Assembly: GCF_947302755.1 (NCBI RefSeq)
Contig: NZ_CAMYWM010000002.1
Coordinates: 1 to 64,000 of the forward strand
Source: an uncultured Anaerovibrio sp.
Lineage (GTDB): Bacteria > Bacillota > Negativicutes > Selenomonadales > Selenomonadaceae
Direction: 5' to 3'
Length of the DNA stretch: 64,000 nt
In this document: positions 40,631 to 49,813 of the stretch, one piece after another
Numbering within the stretch: position 1 is the stretch's first letter
How the letters are laid out: every line of letters starts with the position of its first letter
The notes under the pieces: model-generated
Seen by the model: only the letters and a program-made list of their open reading frames with translations
Told to the model about the DNA's origin: nothing
Database searches by the model: none
Made by a program: the position numbers and the translations under genes

Positions 40631-41794
40631 ATGAAGATATATTTTTATTTAGGTATAGGCATTATTATCACATTAATAGTTGCTTTACTGGGTTATGGTG
40701 TTTATCTGAATACCCGTGGGGAAAATGAAATCTCCCAGCGTATGGCCAATCACCATTTGCCATTAACCGGGGTTATGGCAAAGGAAAGACAGCTATTGCC
40801 TATGGTGGAGCTGGATTTAGTCAATCTCTATTCCAATGATATGACAGATGTGGTGGCCCTGGAGGATGGCCGTATAGTTCGTTTCTTTGTGGAAAAAAAC
40901 AGCAATGTTGATGTAAATACCCCAATATTGCAGCTGATGGACGAAAATCTTCCATTGAAAATGCGTCAATCGGACAGTGATATTTTTGATGCTGAGGCCC
41001 AGCTGGTCAAGGCCAGAAATTCTTATAACAGATATCGTCAGCTGTTGGAGGTAAATGCCATTTCTGTGGAGAGATATGAGGAGGCAGAGGCTGCATACAA
41101 GGCTGCCCAGGCCCGGCTGGCCAATTATCAGGCCCAACGGGATCAGCTGATGGTACATGAATCCAGGGAGATTATCCAATCCCCAATCAAGGGTGAGGTA
41201 CTGAACCTCTATCATACAGTCGGGGCCTATGTTAAAGCGGGAACGGCTGTAGCCCTGGTGGGTGATTTTTCCCATTTAAGCTTTAACAGTACACTGGAGG
41301 ATATATTTACCAGGAGGCTATATATAGGACGCGAATTTGAACTGACGGTCAGCGACGAGACGGGAATGCACAAATCCTATGGTGCCAATTTGGCGTCGGG
41401 GAATTTAGGCGCCAATCAGGTATTTAAGGCCAAGGTGGAAAAAATAACACCGGATCTGGGAGAAGAGGCCTCCATTCGCCAGGTTATATGGCAGATTGAT
41501 AACCGGGTAGGTCTGCTGGAGCCTGGGGCCTACAGCAAGGTGCGTCTGTATTCTGATTTACCTCATAAGTGTTTGACTGTTCCCGTGGAAGCCTTTATCA
41601 ATGAATCCAGAAAGCAGGTGGCAGTGCTGGATTCAGATAATCGCCTGGCCTTTCGGCGGGTGGAAGCCGGTGTGACTGACGGTAAATATGTGGAAATAAA
41701 AAGCGGACTGGCGGCTGGTGATATAGTTATTACCTCGGATACAGAGGGCATTGATGAAGGAACAAAAATCGAAATTATAGTGGAGGATAACTAG
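40631..41794 (+). CDS. HlyD/RND-type membrane fusion (adaptor) protein
   Basis: N-terminal TM, biotinyl-lipoyl-like 'DGRIVRFFVEKNSNVDVNTPILQLMD', coiled coil, 'IIQSPIKGEVLNLYHTVGAYVKAGTAVALVGD'. Confidence 0.85.
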   Translation: MKIYFYLGIGIIITLIVALLGYGVYLNTRGENEISQRMANHHLPLTGVMAKERQLLPMVELDLVNLYSNDMTDVVALEDGRIVRFFVEKNSNVDVNTPILQLMDENLPLKMRQSDSDIFDAEAQLVKARNSYNRYRQLLEVNAISVERYEEAEAAYKAAQARLANYQAQRDQLMVHESREIIQSPIKGEVLNLYHTVGAYVKAGTAVALVGDFSHLSFNSTLEDIFTRRLYIGREFELTVSDETGMHKSYGANLASGNLGANQVFKAKVEKITPDLGEEASIRQVIWQIDNRVGLLEPGAYSKVRLYSDLPHKCLTVPVEAFINESRKQVAVLDSDNRLAFRRVEAGVTDGKYVEIKSGLAAGDIVITSDTEGIDEGTKIEIIVEDN

Positions 41795-41796
41795 CC

Positions 41797-42756
41797 ATGG
41801 CAGATGGAAGCAAAATTTTTAGTCGGGCGGCCTTGGATAAATTAAGGTCACCGGACCGATTGGATATGCTTTTGCCCATAACTACCCCTATTGGTTGGAT
41901 GGGCTTGTTGGCCGTCGGCTTGCTGCTGTTGTCTGTGGTCATGTGGTCTATTTTTGGTTCCCTCACCGTCAGGGCTGATGGTGTGGGGATGATTATGGAC
42001 TATGGCGGAGTAGCTAATATTACACATGTGGCCGGAGGTAAGGTAACCAACGTCTATGTTCGTGAGGGCACTGAGGTAAAAAAGGGAGATTTGATTGCCC
42101 GCCTTGATCAGTCCGATCAATCGGCAGATACCAATATGGCCCAGTTTGAATCCCAGCTGGCGGGCAACATGCAGGATACTGCCAGTGAGGTATATAAATA
42201 TCGGTATAAATTGTACAAACAGGAAAAGTCCCGGGATGTATTCAGCGAATATGATGGTATTGTGGATGAGCTGATGGTCCGCAGGGGAAGTATTATTGAC
42301 AGCGGAAGTCCAATTTGCAGTGTCCGCCTGACCCAAAAGAATACGGACCTGATGGGGGTTATGTACGTTCCGGTGGATAAGGGAAAGCAGATTGAGACGG
42401 GACAGACAATCCAGATAGTGCCCAGCGGAGTAGATGCCCAGGAATCAGGCAGCCTGATAGGGGTAGTACGTACTGTGTCCAGCTATCCCGTATCCCTGCG
42501 GTCAATTCAGCAGCAGCTGGGTAATCCTGAATTGTCCCAACGATTGATGGCCAGTGGCCAGGGGGCAGTTATGGAGGTGCGATTTGTTTTGGTTAAGGAT
42601 GAAAAATCCCCCTCCGGTTATTTATGGACCTCGGTGGTGGGACCCCACAAGCCGGTATCGGCAGGCAGCTTTTGTACCGGTTCCATTATTATTGAACGGC
42701 GTCCTCCCTTGGAAAAAGTATTTTATAAAATCAGCCAATGGCTGCGAAATAGGTGA
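41797..42756 (+). CDS. NHLP-type bacteriocin system secretion protein (HlyD family)
   Basis: 'FSRAALDKLRSPDRLDMLLPITTPIGWMGLLAVGLLLLSVVMWSIFGSLTVRADGVGMIM' typical NHLM HlyD N-terminus. Confidence 0.85.
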   Translation: MADGSKIFSRAALDKLRSPDRLDMLLPITTPIGWMGLLAVGLLLLSVVMWSIFGSLTVRADGVGMIMDYGGVANITHVAGGKVTNVYVREGTEVKKGDLIARLDQSDQSADTNMAQFESQLAGNMQDTASEVYKYRYKLYKQEKSRDVFSEYDGIVDELMVRRGSIIDSGSPICSVRLTQKNTDLMGVMYVPVDKGKQIETGQTIQIVPSGVDAQESGSLIGVVRTVSSYPVSLRSIQQQLGNPELSQRLMASGQGAVMEVRFVLVKDEKSPSGYLWTSVVGPHKPVSAGSFCTGSIIIERRPPLEKVFYKISQWLRNR

Positions 42757-44966
42757 GTCATATGGCCTTTGAATTTTTGGGATATTTTAATATTGGCGGG
42801 GGAAAGCATGTTAATGTGCCGACCATACTGCAAATGGAAGCTACTGAGTGTGGTGCGGCCTGTCTGTCCATGGTGCTGGCCTATTATGGGATGTGGGTTC
42901 CATTGGAAAAGCTGCGGGCTGAATGCGGTGTAAACCGAGACGGCAGTAAAGCCAGCAATGTGCTGCGGGCGGCCCAGGCCCGTAATTGTGAGGTTCACGG
43001 TTATTGCTGGGAGGCAGAAAGCCTTCGGGAGGAGCAGGAATTTCCTCAGATCATACATTGGGAATTTAACCATTTTGTGGTGCTGGAGGGCATTGTACAG
43101 GACAAGGTTTATATAAATGATCCGGCTATGGGACGGCGCACCGTGGAGTGGGAGGATTTTTTAACCTCCTATACGGGTATTGCCCTGACTATTAAGCCGG
43201 GGCCCGGCTTTAAACCGGAGGGCCATCGATATAACGTATTCAAGGCCGTCGGGAAAAAGCTGTGGCAGGATAAATGGGGAATGTGCTTCCTGCTTTTATT
43301 GGGCTTATTTATGATTATTCCCGGCTTGGCGGCACCGGTGTTCAGCCAAATATTTTTGGATGATATTCTGACGGGTAAGCATTCTGATTGGATGACGAAT
43401 TTATGCATAGCCATTACCCTATCCTTTGTGGTATCGGCGGTATTGACCTGGCTCAGATCGGTAATCCTCACCCGTTGGCAGCAAAAGATGACCCTGGCCG
43501 ATTCATCCAGCTTTTTCTGGCATTTGCTAAGGCTGCCTATGCAGTTCTTTCATCAGCGGTATGCGGCTGAGGTGGCAGGGCGTATCAGCATGAATGAGGC
43601 GGTGGCAGGTGTTTTGTCCGGAAGTGCGGCCACGGCCGTACTGGACGCCTTTGTGGCCCTCTTCTTTTTGTTGCTTCTGCTGCAATACAATGTGCTGTTA
43701 ACCATTATTGGTATTGCATTTCTGGCCATGAATGTAGGAGTTCTTGTGTTAACCCGCCGTCATATGACGGATTTGGCCATGCGTATTCAGCAGGATGCAG
43801 GCAAGGAGTATGGAGCCAGTATAAACGGGCTGTCTATGATTGACAGCATAAAGGCCAATGGCAATGAAGGTGATTTCTTCATGAAATGGTCCGGCTATCG
43901 GGCCAAGGTATTGGCAGGAATGCAGGAAACCCAGCTGTGGATGCTGTCGGTAACCATGCTTCCTGCTCTGTTAAACGGGTTAAATGGGGCTATTATCATG
44001 ACCTTTGGCGGTTTTTCCATTATGGATGGGGCTATGACTGCCGGTATGTTTGTGGCCTTTCAGCATTTAATGAACAGCTTTCAGGCTCCGGTGAACAATC
44101 TGACGGGCTTATATACCAGCCTGCAGACCACGGAAATGCAGCTGCAGCGGCTGAACGATGTGCGCTGCTACAATATTGATACCCTTAATTATCCCGAGGA
44201 ATACGGGGATACTACCTTAACAGATGGGTCACAAATGCGTCTTTCAGGTGAATTAACCCTGGAGCATGTTACCTTTGGCTACAATCCCCTGGAGGAGCCT
44301 TTGCTTAAAGATTTTAATCTTCACGTAAAGCCTGGTCATTGGGTGGCCATAGTAGGAGCATCAGGCAGTGGTAAATCCACTGTGGCCAAGCTCATTACCG
44401 GTTTATATGGGGAGTGGGATGGCCAGGTGCTGTTTGATGGCAAACCCCGCCGTCAGCTTTCACGGAAGGTAATCACCTCCTCCCTGGCGGCAGTTGATCA
44501 GGATGTTTTCCAGGTCACCGGCACTGTAGGCCAAAATATTGGTCTATTCGATGATTCACTGCGCCAGATTGACATTATTAACGCTGCCAGGGATGCATGT
44601 ATCCACGATGATATAATTCAGCTGGAGGGTGGCTATGAGGCCCAGGTTGACGAGGGTGGCCTGAATTTCAGCGGTGGTCAGCGTCAGCGGATGGAGATTG
44701 CCCGGGCCCTGGCTGTAAATCCTTCTCTTCTCGTTTTGGATGAGGCCACCAGTGCCCTGGATCCGGTTACGGAAGAACAGGTTCTGAGTAATATCCGGCA
44801 TCGGGGATGTTCCTGTGTGATTATTGCCCACAGATTGTCCACCATTCGGGATGCTGATGAAATACTGGTATTGGATAAGGGCCATGTGGTGGAGCGTGGA
44901 CGCCACCGGGATATGATAAAGCATGATGGGCCTTATCGCCGATTGATTAAAGAACGAAGTTCATAA
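42753..44966 (+). CDS. NHLP-family peptidase-containing ABC transporter (C39 peptidase/permease/ATPase)
   Basis: C39 'VPTILQMEATECGAACLSMVLAYYGMWVPLEKLRAECGV'; ABC 'VAIVGASGSGKSTVAKLITGLYGEWDG', 'LNFSGGQRQRMEIARALAVNPSLLVLDEATSALD'. Confidence 0.93.
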   Translation: MSHMAFEFLGYFNIGGGKHVNVPTILQMEATECGAACLSMVLAYYGMWVPLEKLRAECGVNRDGSKASNVLRAAQARNCEVHGYCWEAESLREEQEFPQIIHWEFNHFVVLEGIVQDKVYINDPAMGRRTVEWEDFLTSYTGIALTIKPGPGFKPEGHRYNVFKAVGKKLWQDKWGMCFLLLLGLFMIIPGLAAPVFSQIFLDDILTGKHSDWMTNLCIAITLSFVVSAVLTWLRSVILTRWQQKMTLADSSSFFWHLLRLPMQFFHQRYAAEVAGRISMNEAVAGVLSGSAATAVLDAFVALFFLLLLLQYNVLLTIIGIAFLAMNVGVLVLTRRHMTDLAMRIQQDAGKEYGASINGLSMIDSIKANGNEGDFFMKWSGYRAKVLAGMQETQLWMLSVTMLPALLNGLNGAIIMTFGGFSIMDGAMTAGMFVAFQHLMNSFQAPVNNLTGLYTSLQTTEMQLQRLNDVRCYNIDTLNYPEEYGDTTLTDGSQMRLSGELTLEHVTFGYNPLEEPLLKDFNLHVKPGHWVAIVGASGSGKSTVAKLITGLYGEWDGQVLFDGKPRRQLSRKVITSSLAAVDQDVFQVTGTVGQNIGLFDDSLRQIDIINAARDACIHDDIIQLEGGYEAQVDEGGLNFSGGQRQRMEIARALAVNPSLLVLDEATSALDPVTEEQVLSNIRHRGCSCVIIAHRLSTIRDADEILVLDKGHVVERGRHRDMIKHDGPYRRLIKERSS

Positions 44967-44974
44967 TTATTTTA

Positions 44975-47701
44975 GTGAGTTGTGATGGTATGGAATTACA
45001 AGCGGGAAAGCGCTGGCGAATGACAAATGAAGAAGAATTTTTGCTGCTGGAAACAGGACAGGTGGAGGTTTATGCTGTTACTGCCCACCAGAGCTCATAT
45101 CGCCAGGAATATCTTTTTTCATTAAGCCCGGGAGATAGTGTATTTCCGGCCTTGGATGAATTTGGGGAGGTCAATATACTCCTGTATGGCTTGGAGGATT
45201 GCCGGCTCAGGGCAATTAAATTTACGGATATATCAGCTGACGAATTGCAGCATTGTCTCCAGGGCTGGTTTTTGAAGCTGGGCAGCATTAAATGGATAAA
45301 GCGATTGGCCGATATGGGTGACAATACGCTGCTGCAGTGGTCCGGGCCGGAGATGCTGGAGGGCTGTGCAGGCAGCAGCAGGGACCTGTATAGCCATTTT
45401 AAAGAAAATCAGGGTATTTTTGCCATGCTCCAGGGCATCCGTTTTTTGTCTGCCGACAGGCGGCTGGAACGGCGGCATCATATTATCGACCAGCAGAAGA
45501 AGCGTCTGATAGATGATGCAATCAACAATCTGTTAGGCGAGGATGAAATATTTTACGAAGAGCACAGTACTGAACAGCGGGGCAAGAGTCTGGAGGAAGC
45601 CAGCTTTATCATTCGTCTGATAGAAAAGGCCCTGTCAATGGGTGAGGCCGATATAGGACTGTCCCCGGAAATTGTCAAAAAATTGGACAAAATCCATCTC
45701 CTTCGCCGGGTGGCCCAAAAGGCCAATATTCAGCTGCGGCTGGTGAAGCTGGAGCGGGGGTGGTATACAAAGGATTGTGGCCCTATGATCGGTTATTTTG
45801 GGGAGAAAAAGGAAATGGCTGCACTTATTCCCAAGACCCCCAGTACCTATGTTATGATAACCAGGAGAGAGCCGGAGGGGATACCGGTCACCGGTGAACT
45901 GGCCGATGAGCTGGATGTGGATGCCTTCCTGTGTTATGCCGGTTTTCCGCGCCGTAAGCTGTCCATAAAGGATTTGATCAGGTTTATGTTTCGTCAGTGC
46001 TGGCAAATCGATTATCGGACTATATTGCTGGTGAGCTTCATTGCGGGACTTATTCCCCTGGTGAGTCCTATCATTACGGAAACCATTTTTCAAAATATCA
46101 TTCCTATAATGGATCGGAAGGGACTGGTATCCGTTACCCAGGTTATTATGGTTACCAGCTTTACCATGGCCGCCCTCAGTATGATACGGATGGTGGCGGT
46201 AATGCGTATAAGCACCCGATTGGATATGTCAGTGGAGGCAGCTCTCTGGGGCAGGCTGCTGACCTTGCCGGAAAAATTTTTCCGTCAGTTTACCTCCGGT
46301 GAATTAGCCAGCCGTATGCGTGGCATTGAAATGGTAAAGGAGGTGGTCAGCGGTAATTTTGTTTCCACGGTATTTAACACGGTATTTTCCTTCTGGAGTC
46401 TGTTTCTGATGTGCTGGTACAGCCTTAAGCTGACGGCTGTGGCTGTGGCTGTATGGGCTGTATGGTTCATGATAACGGCCATGATTTACGGGCGGGTATT
46501 GTTCTTTCAACGTAAATTAATCGCAGCCAATAATGCTGAGGCAGGCCTGGTGCAGCAGCTATTTACCGGTCTGGCCAAATTTAGAGTCCATGGAGCGGAG
46601 GAACAGGCCTTTCATCTATGGAGTAAGGTTTTTGGGGAAACCTGGAGGTGGAATCTGGCCCTGAGATGGCAAAACAACTATAATACAATTATAGGAGCAG
46701 CCCAGCCCTTTATTTTGACTATGGTGCTGTATTATATGGCAGTAAATGGCCTCCAGGAGCCCCTGAGGGAGGGGACGGTGGCCTCCACGGCTGCCGGAGG
46801 CATGGGATATGCCCAGTTTCTGGCCTTTGAGGCGGCCTTTACCGCATTTAACGCCTCCTTAAAGGCGTTTGTACCCTTGATTGGTTCCTGTTTTGCTATT
46901 CAGCCCCATATAGAAAATCTTCGTCCCATATTGAATGAGATTCCGGAAACCACCGGTGACAAGGTGGAGGCTGAACCATTATCCGGTGCCATAGAGGTGA
47001 GTCATTTGACCTTTGCCTATGGCGAGGATAAGAAGGATGTCCTCCATGATATAACCTTTCAAATTGCGGCAGGGGAAAATGTGGCCATAGTGGGCCATTC
47101 CGGTTGTGGTAAATCAACACTGGTACGATTGCTATTGGGCTTTGAGCAGCCTAAAAGCGGTGCCATATATTATGACGGTCAGTCCCTGGCGGAATTATCA
47201 CCACCCTCTGTACGGTCGCAAATGGGGGTGGTATTGCAAAATGGCCAGCTGATGACCGGCGATATATTTACCAATATTGTGGGACAGACTGCCCTTACCC
47301 AGGATGATGCCTGGGTGGCGGCAGAAGCAGCGGGGATTGCCGATGATATCCGGGCCATGCCCATGGGTATGCAGACAGTCATTAGTGAAGGCTCCAACAA
47401 TATTTCCGGGGGACAGCGTCAACGGATAATGATTGCCAGAGCCCTGGCGGCCAAGCCGGCTATTATTATTTTTGATGAAGCTACCAGTGCACTGGATAAT
47501 CGGACCCAGGCCATTGTAACCAACAGCCTGAATAAATTGAAAACCACCAGGCTGGTAATCGCCCATCGGTTGTCCACCATAAGGGGCTGTGATCGGATTT
47601 TGGTCATGGACAAGGGATATTTGGTGGAAAGCGGAACATATGAGGAATTGTTGGCCAGGGATGGAATATTTGCCAAACTGGTAAAGCGTCAGGTAGCATA
47701 G
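44975..47701 (+). CDS. NHLP-family export ABC transporter permease/ATPase subunit (no peptidase domain)
   Basis: 908 aa; cupin/cNMP-like N-terminus; ABC 'VAIVGHSGCGKSTLVRLLLGFEQPKSGAIYYDGQSL', 'ISGGQRQRIMIARALAAKPAIIIFDEATSALDN'. Confidence 0.92.
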   Translation: MSCDGMELQAGKRWRMTNEEEFLLLETGQVEVYAVTAHQSSYRQEYLFSLSPGDSVFPALDEFGEVNILLYGLEDCRLRAIKFTDISADELQHCLQGWFLKLGSIKWIKRLADMGDNTLLQWSGPEMLEGCAGSSRDLYSHFKENQGIFAMLQGIRFLSADRRLERRHHIIDQQKKRLIDDAINNLLGEDEIFYEEHSTEQRGKSLEEASFIIRLIEKALSMGEADIGLSPEIVKKLDKIHLLRRVAQKANIQLRLVKLERGWYTKDCGPMIGYFGEKKEMAALIPKTPSTYVMITRREPEGIPVTGELADELDVDAFLCYAGFPRRKLSIKDLIRFMFRQCWQIDYRTILLVSFIAGLIPLVSPIITETIFQNIIPIMDRKGLVSVTQVIMVTSFTMAALSMIRMVAVMRISTRLDMSVEAALWGRLLTLPEKFFRQFTSGELASRMRGIEMVKEVVSGNFVSTVFNTVFSFWSLFLMCWYSLKLTAVAVAVWAVWFMITAMIYGRVLFFQRKLIAANNAEAGLVQQLFTGLAKFRVHGAEEQAFHLWSKVFGETWRWNLALRWQNNYNTIIGAAQPFILTMVLYYMAVNGLQEPLREGTVASTAAGGMGYAQFLAFEAAFTAFNASLKAFVPLIGSCFAIQPHIENLRPILNEIPETTGDKVEAEPLSGAIEVSHLTFAYGEDKKDVLHDITFQIAAGENVAIVGHSGCGKSTLVRLLLGFEQPKSGAIYYDGQSLAELSPPSVRSQMGVVLQNGQLMTGDIFTNIVGQTALTQDDAWVAAEAAGIADDIRAMPMGMQTVISEGSNNISGGQRQRIMIARALAAKPAIIIFDEATSALDNRTQAIVTNSLNKLKTTRLVIAHRLSTIRGCDRILVMDKGYLVESGTYEELLARDGIFAKLVKRQVA

Positions 47702-47713
47702 GAGAAGGAAAGT

Positions 47714-48259
47714 ATGGATGAACAGGATTGGAATGGTATAGCCCGAAAGGCCATACATGATGATGCAGCTTTTGATGAGCTGTATGAGCATTTTTTTTCC
47801 AAAATATACAATTTAATCTACGCCCGGGTAAAGAATGCCTCTATTGCCGATGATATTGTCAGCGATGTTTTTGAGAAAATGGTGGGACATCTGGACAGCT
47901 TTGACAGCAGTAAGGCCTCCTTTGCCACCTGGTTAAGCCGTATAGCCATGCGTACCCTGACCGATTATTATCGTTGGCAAAGCCATCGGCAAAATGTGGA
48001 ATGGGATGATGTGTTCTCTCCCAAGGTAGATGATAAGGAGGTTCCGGATGGTCATTTGCTGGAGCAGGATGGGAAAAGGGAGCTGTTGCTGGCGTTGGGA
48101 AAATTATCCCAACGGGAGCAGGAAATTATTGAATTAAAATTTTGGGGCGATATGAATAATAGGGAAATTGCTGATACACTTGGTATATCCTCGGCCAATG
48201 TGGGGGTAATTCTCTTTCGGGCCATGGGGACCCTGCGAAAAATTCTGGGACGGGATTAA
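47714..48259 (+). CDS. ECF-type sigma-70 family RNA polymerase sigma factor
   Basis: 'DDAAFDELYEHFFSKIYNLIYARVKNASIADDIVSDVFEKMVGHLDSFDSSKASFATWLSRIAMRTLTDYYR', 'LSQREQEIIELKFWGDMNNREIADTLGISSANVGVILFRAMGTLRK'. Confidence 0.9.
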   Translation: MDEQDWNGIARKAIHDDAAFDELYEHFFSKIYNLIYARVKNASIADDIVSDVFEKMVGHLDSFDSSKASFATWLSRIAMRTLTDYYRWQSHRQNVEWDDVFSPKVDDKEVPDGHLLEQDGKRELLLALGKLSQREQEIIELKFWGDMNNREIADTLGISSANVGVILFRAMGTLRKILGRD

Positions 48260-48273
48260 CCCGTCCTTTTTTT
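48248..48273 (+). terminator. Terminator overlapping the sigma-factor stop codon
   Basis: GGACGGGATTAACCCGTCCTTTTTTT. Confidence 0.8.
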
Positions 48274-48375
48274 AATACGAAATCTTAGCAAATCAAATCC
48301 GAAGGATGCAGAAGAGCTTTAGATTTCGTTGTAAGGGCGTAGTGGGAAATAACGTTTCGCACGAGGTTTCCTATG
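48273..48375 (+). repeat. Repeat family B, copy B4
   Basis: ACGAAATCTTAGCAAATCAAATCCGAAGGATGCAGAAGAGCTTTAGATTTCGTTGTAAGGGCGTAGTG...TTTCGCACGAGGTTTCC. Confidence 0.85.
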
Positions 48376-48504
48376 TTTTTTATTCGGGAGATTGAACTGG
48401 CCTGCGCAGCCAGATTTTTTTTATTTTTTTGTAATGGATTGGCCGGACAGTCGTATATAAGGTTGTAAGACAGTTAATCAGGCATAGGAAAGGAGTCGGT
48501 GGAT

Positions 48505-48678
48505 ATGCAGGAATTGACTAAGGTAATTATCAGTGTCCTTAAAAGGTTTGATACGACAAAATTTCAGGGTGCTAATCGCGTGGAGGCGGTAAATACCATC
48601 CTGGAAGACCAGGGAATTTGGGTAAATCGGGATGATATCAGCATAGCATTGAAGCATTTTACAGAGCTGGCCAATTAG
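48505..48678 (+). CDS. Small hypothetical protein (57 aa)
   Basis: MQELTKVIISVLKRFDTTKFQGANRVEAVNTILEDQGIWVNRDDISIALKHFTELAN; AGGAG upstream; below length cutoff of ORF track. Confidence 0.5.
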   Translation: MQELTKVIISVLKRFDTTKFQGANRVEAVNTILEDQGIWVNRDDISIALKHFTELAN

Positions 48679-48752
48679 TATTGTGACCATATACAATCGT
48701 AAAAGCGACGGATGGTTAATTAATAGTATTGTTGGAAAGGGGCGTTTATATT

Positions 48753-48911
48753 ATGGCAATGGAAAAAATGATGGAAGAACAGGAATTGAAGGAGTCATCC
48801 GCAGCAAAAACCGTGGAGCTTATGATTCCGATGATTAAAAAGGGCCTTGCCAGCTATAACAGGGGTAAGGATATGAAGAATAAGAAACCCTTGGATGGCA
48901 GGGTAGCATAA
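48753..48911 (+). CDS. Small hypothetical protein (52 aa)
   Basis: MAMEKMMEEQELKESSAAKTVELMIPMIKKGLASYNRGKDMKNKKPLDGRVA; GGAAAGG RBS supports 48753 over 48729. Confidence 0.45.
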   Translation: MAMEKMMEEQELKESSAAKTVELMIPMIKKGLASYNRGKDMKNKKPLDGRVA

Positions 48912-49002
48912 ATATTTAAATAATTAAGTGAAATTATTTACAAATTGAGTTATAATCATATTAGAGTTTGTACGTAACAACAAATTTAAGGAGGTATGTA
49001 CT

Positions 49003-49374
49003 ATGAGATTCGTAAACGTATTGAAGGTATTCCTGGTAGCAGTAGTTATGGCTGTTGGTTTTCAGGGGACGGCCTTGGCCGGTAGTCAGGATTTTAGCCT
49101 GATTAATGGTACTGGCAGGACCATATCCTATATTTATCTGAGCCCAACCCATGAATCTAACTGGATTTATCAGGATGAGCTTGGTCCTAATCACGTTCTT
49201 GCTCCAGGTCAGGATATTTTTATCGGCTTTGACCCACGGGATGGGGTACAGTATTGGGATGTTAAGGTAGTTTATGATAACGGAGCTGAGGATTATTGGT
49301 ACGGTTTGGACCTGTATCGGGTTTACTCGTTAACCATTCGTCCTGGCGGAGCTTCCAGTATTGAAATGATTTAA
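49003..49374 (+). CDS. Small secreted hypothetical protein
   Basis: Clear signal peptide MRFVNVLKVFLVAVVMAVGFQGTALA, then 'FSLINGTGRTISYIYLSPTHESNWIYQDELG'; AAGGAGG RBS. Confidence 0.75.
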   Translation: MRFVNVLKVFLVAVVMAVGFQGTALAGSQDFSLINGTGRTISYIYLSPTHESNWIYQDELGPNHVLAPGQDIFIGFDPRDGVQYWDVKVVYDNGAEDYWYGLDLYRVYSLTIRPGGASSIEMI

Positions 49375-49386
49375 GATAAAATGAAA

Positions 49387-49425
49387 TGAAAACCGTTGGC
49401 TTTGTTATGAAGCCAGCGGTTTTTT
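49387..49425 (+). terminator. Terminator after 49003 ORF
   Basis: AAAACCGTTGGCTTTGTTATGAAGCCAGCGGTTTTTTT. Confidence 0.8.
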
Positions 49426-49658
49426 TGATATATATTTTATGCCAAAATACAATACATAATATACATTTTATGTTATATAAAATAAAATGAGGCTATAGCA
49501 GAAAAGACAAGGGTTTACTGGGATTGTATACAGTATTATTTTCATAAATGTGCATATATGAGGTTATTAAATGCATAAAAATACATAAAGGTGATATAAC
49601 GTTTATAAAAAACAGGATAATAATTGGATTTGTTGGCTTGTATACATGAATAATTATA

Positions 49659-49687
49659 TTGACACTAAGAATAATAATACATATAAT
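49659..49687 (+). promoter_or_regulatory. Perfect consensus promoter TTGACA-N17-TATAAT upstream of the glutamate synthase operon
   Basis: Direct read. Confidence 0.75.
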
Positions 49688-49813
49688 TATACTTGTTACT
49701 CAAAGGGGATATATTACAGAAAAACAAATGTCTACTAAACAAGGATTTTATCTGTACTATACCCATAGCTTTTGAGAAAAAAAGTTAGACTTGTGTATTG
49801 GAGGAGTGTTACG

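Noticed and set aside
48729-48752. Upstream start (MLERGVYI) for the 52-aa small ORF
   Set aside because: The Shine-Dalgarno-like GGAAAGG lies inside this extension, so ATG at 48753 is more plausible.
49003-49374. Secreted 123-aa protein as exporter cargo
   Set aside because: It has a standard Sec signal peptide (ends ALA) rather than a double-glycine leader, so export by the C39 system is unlikely.
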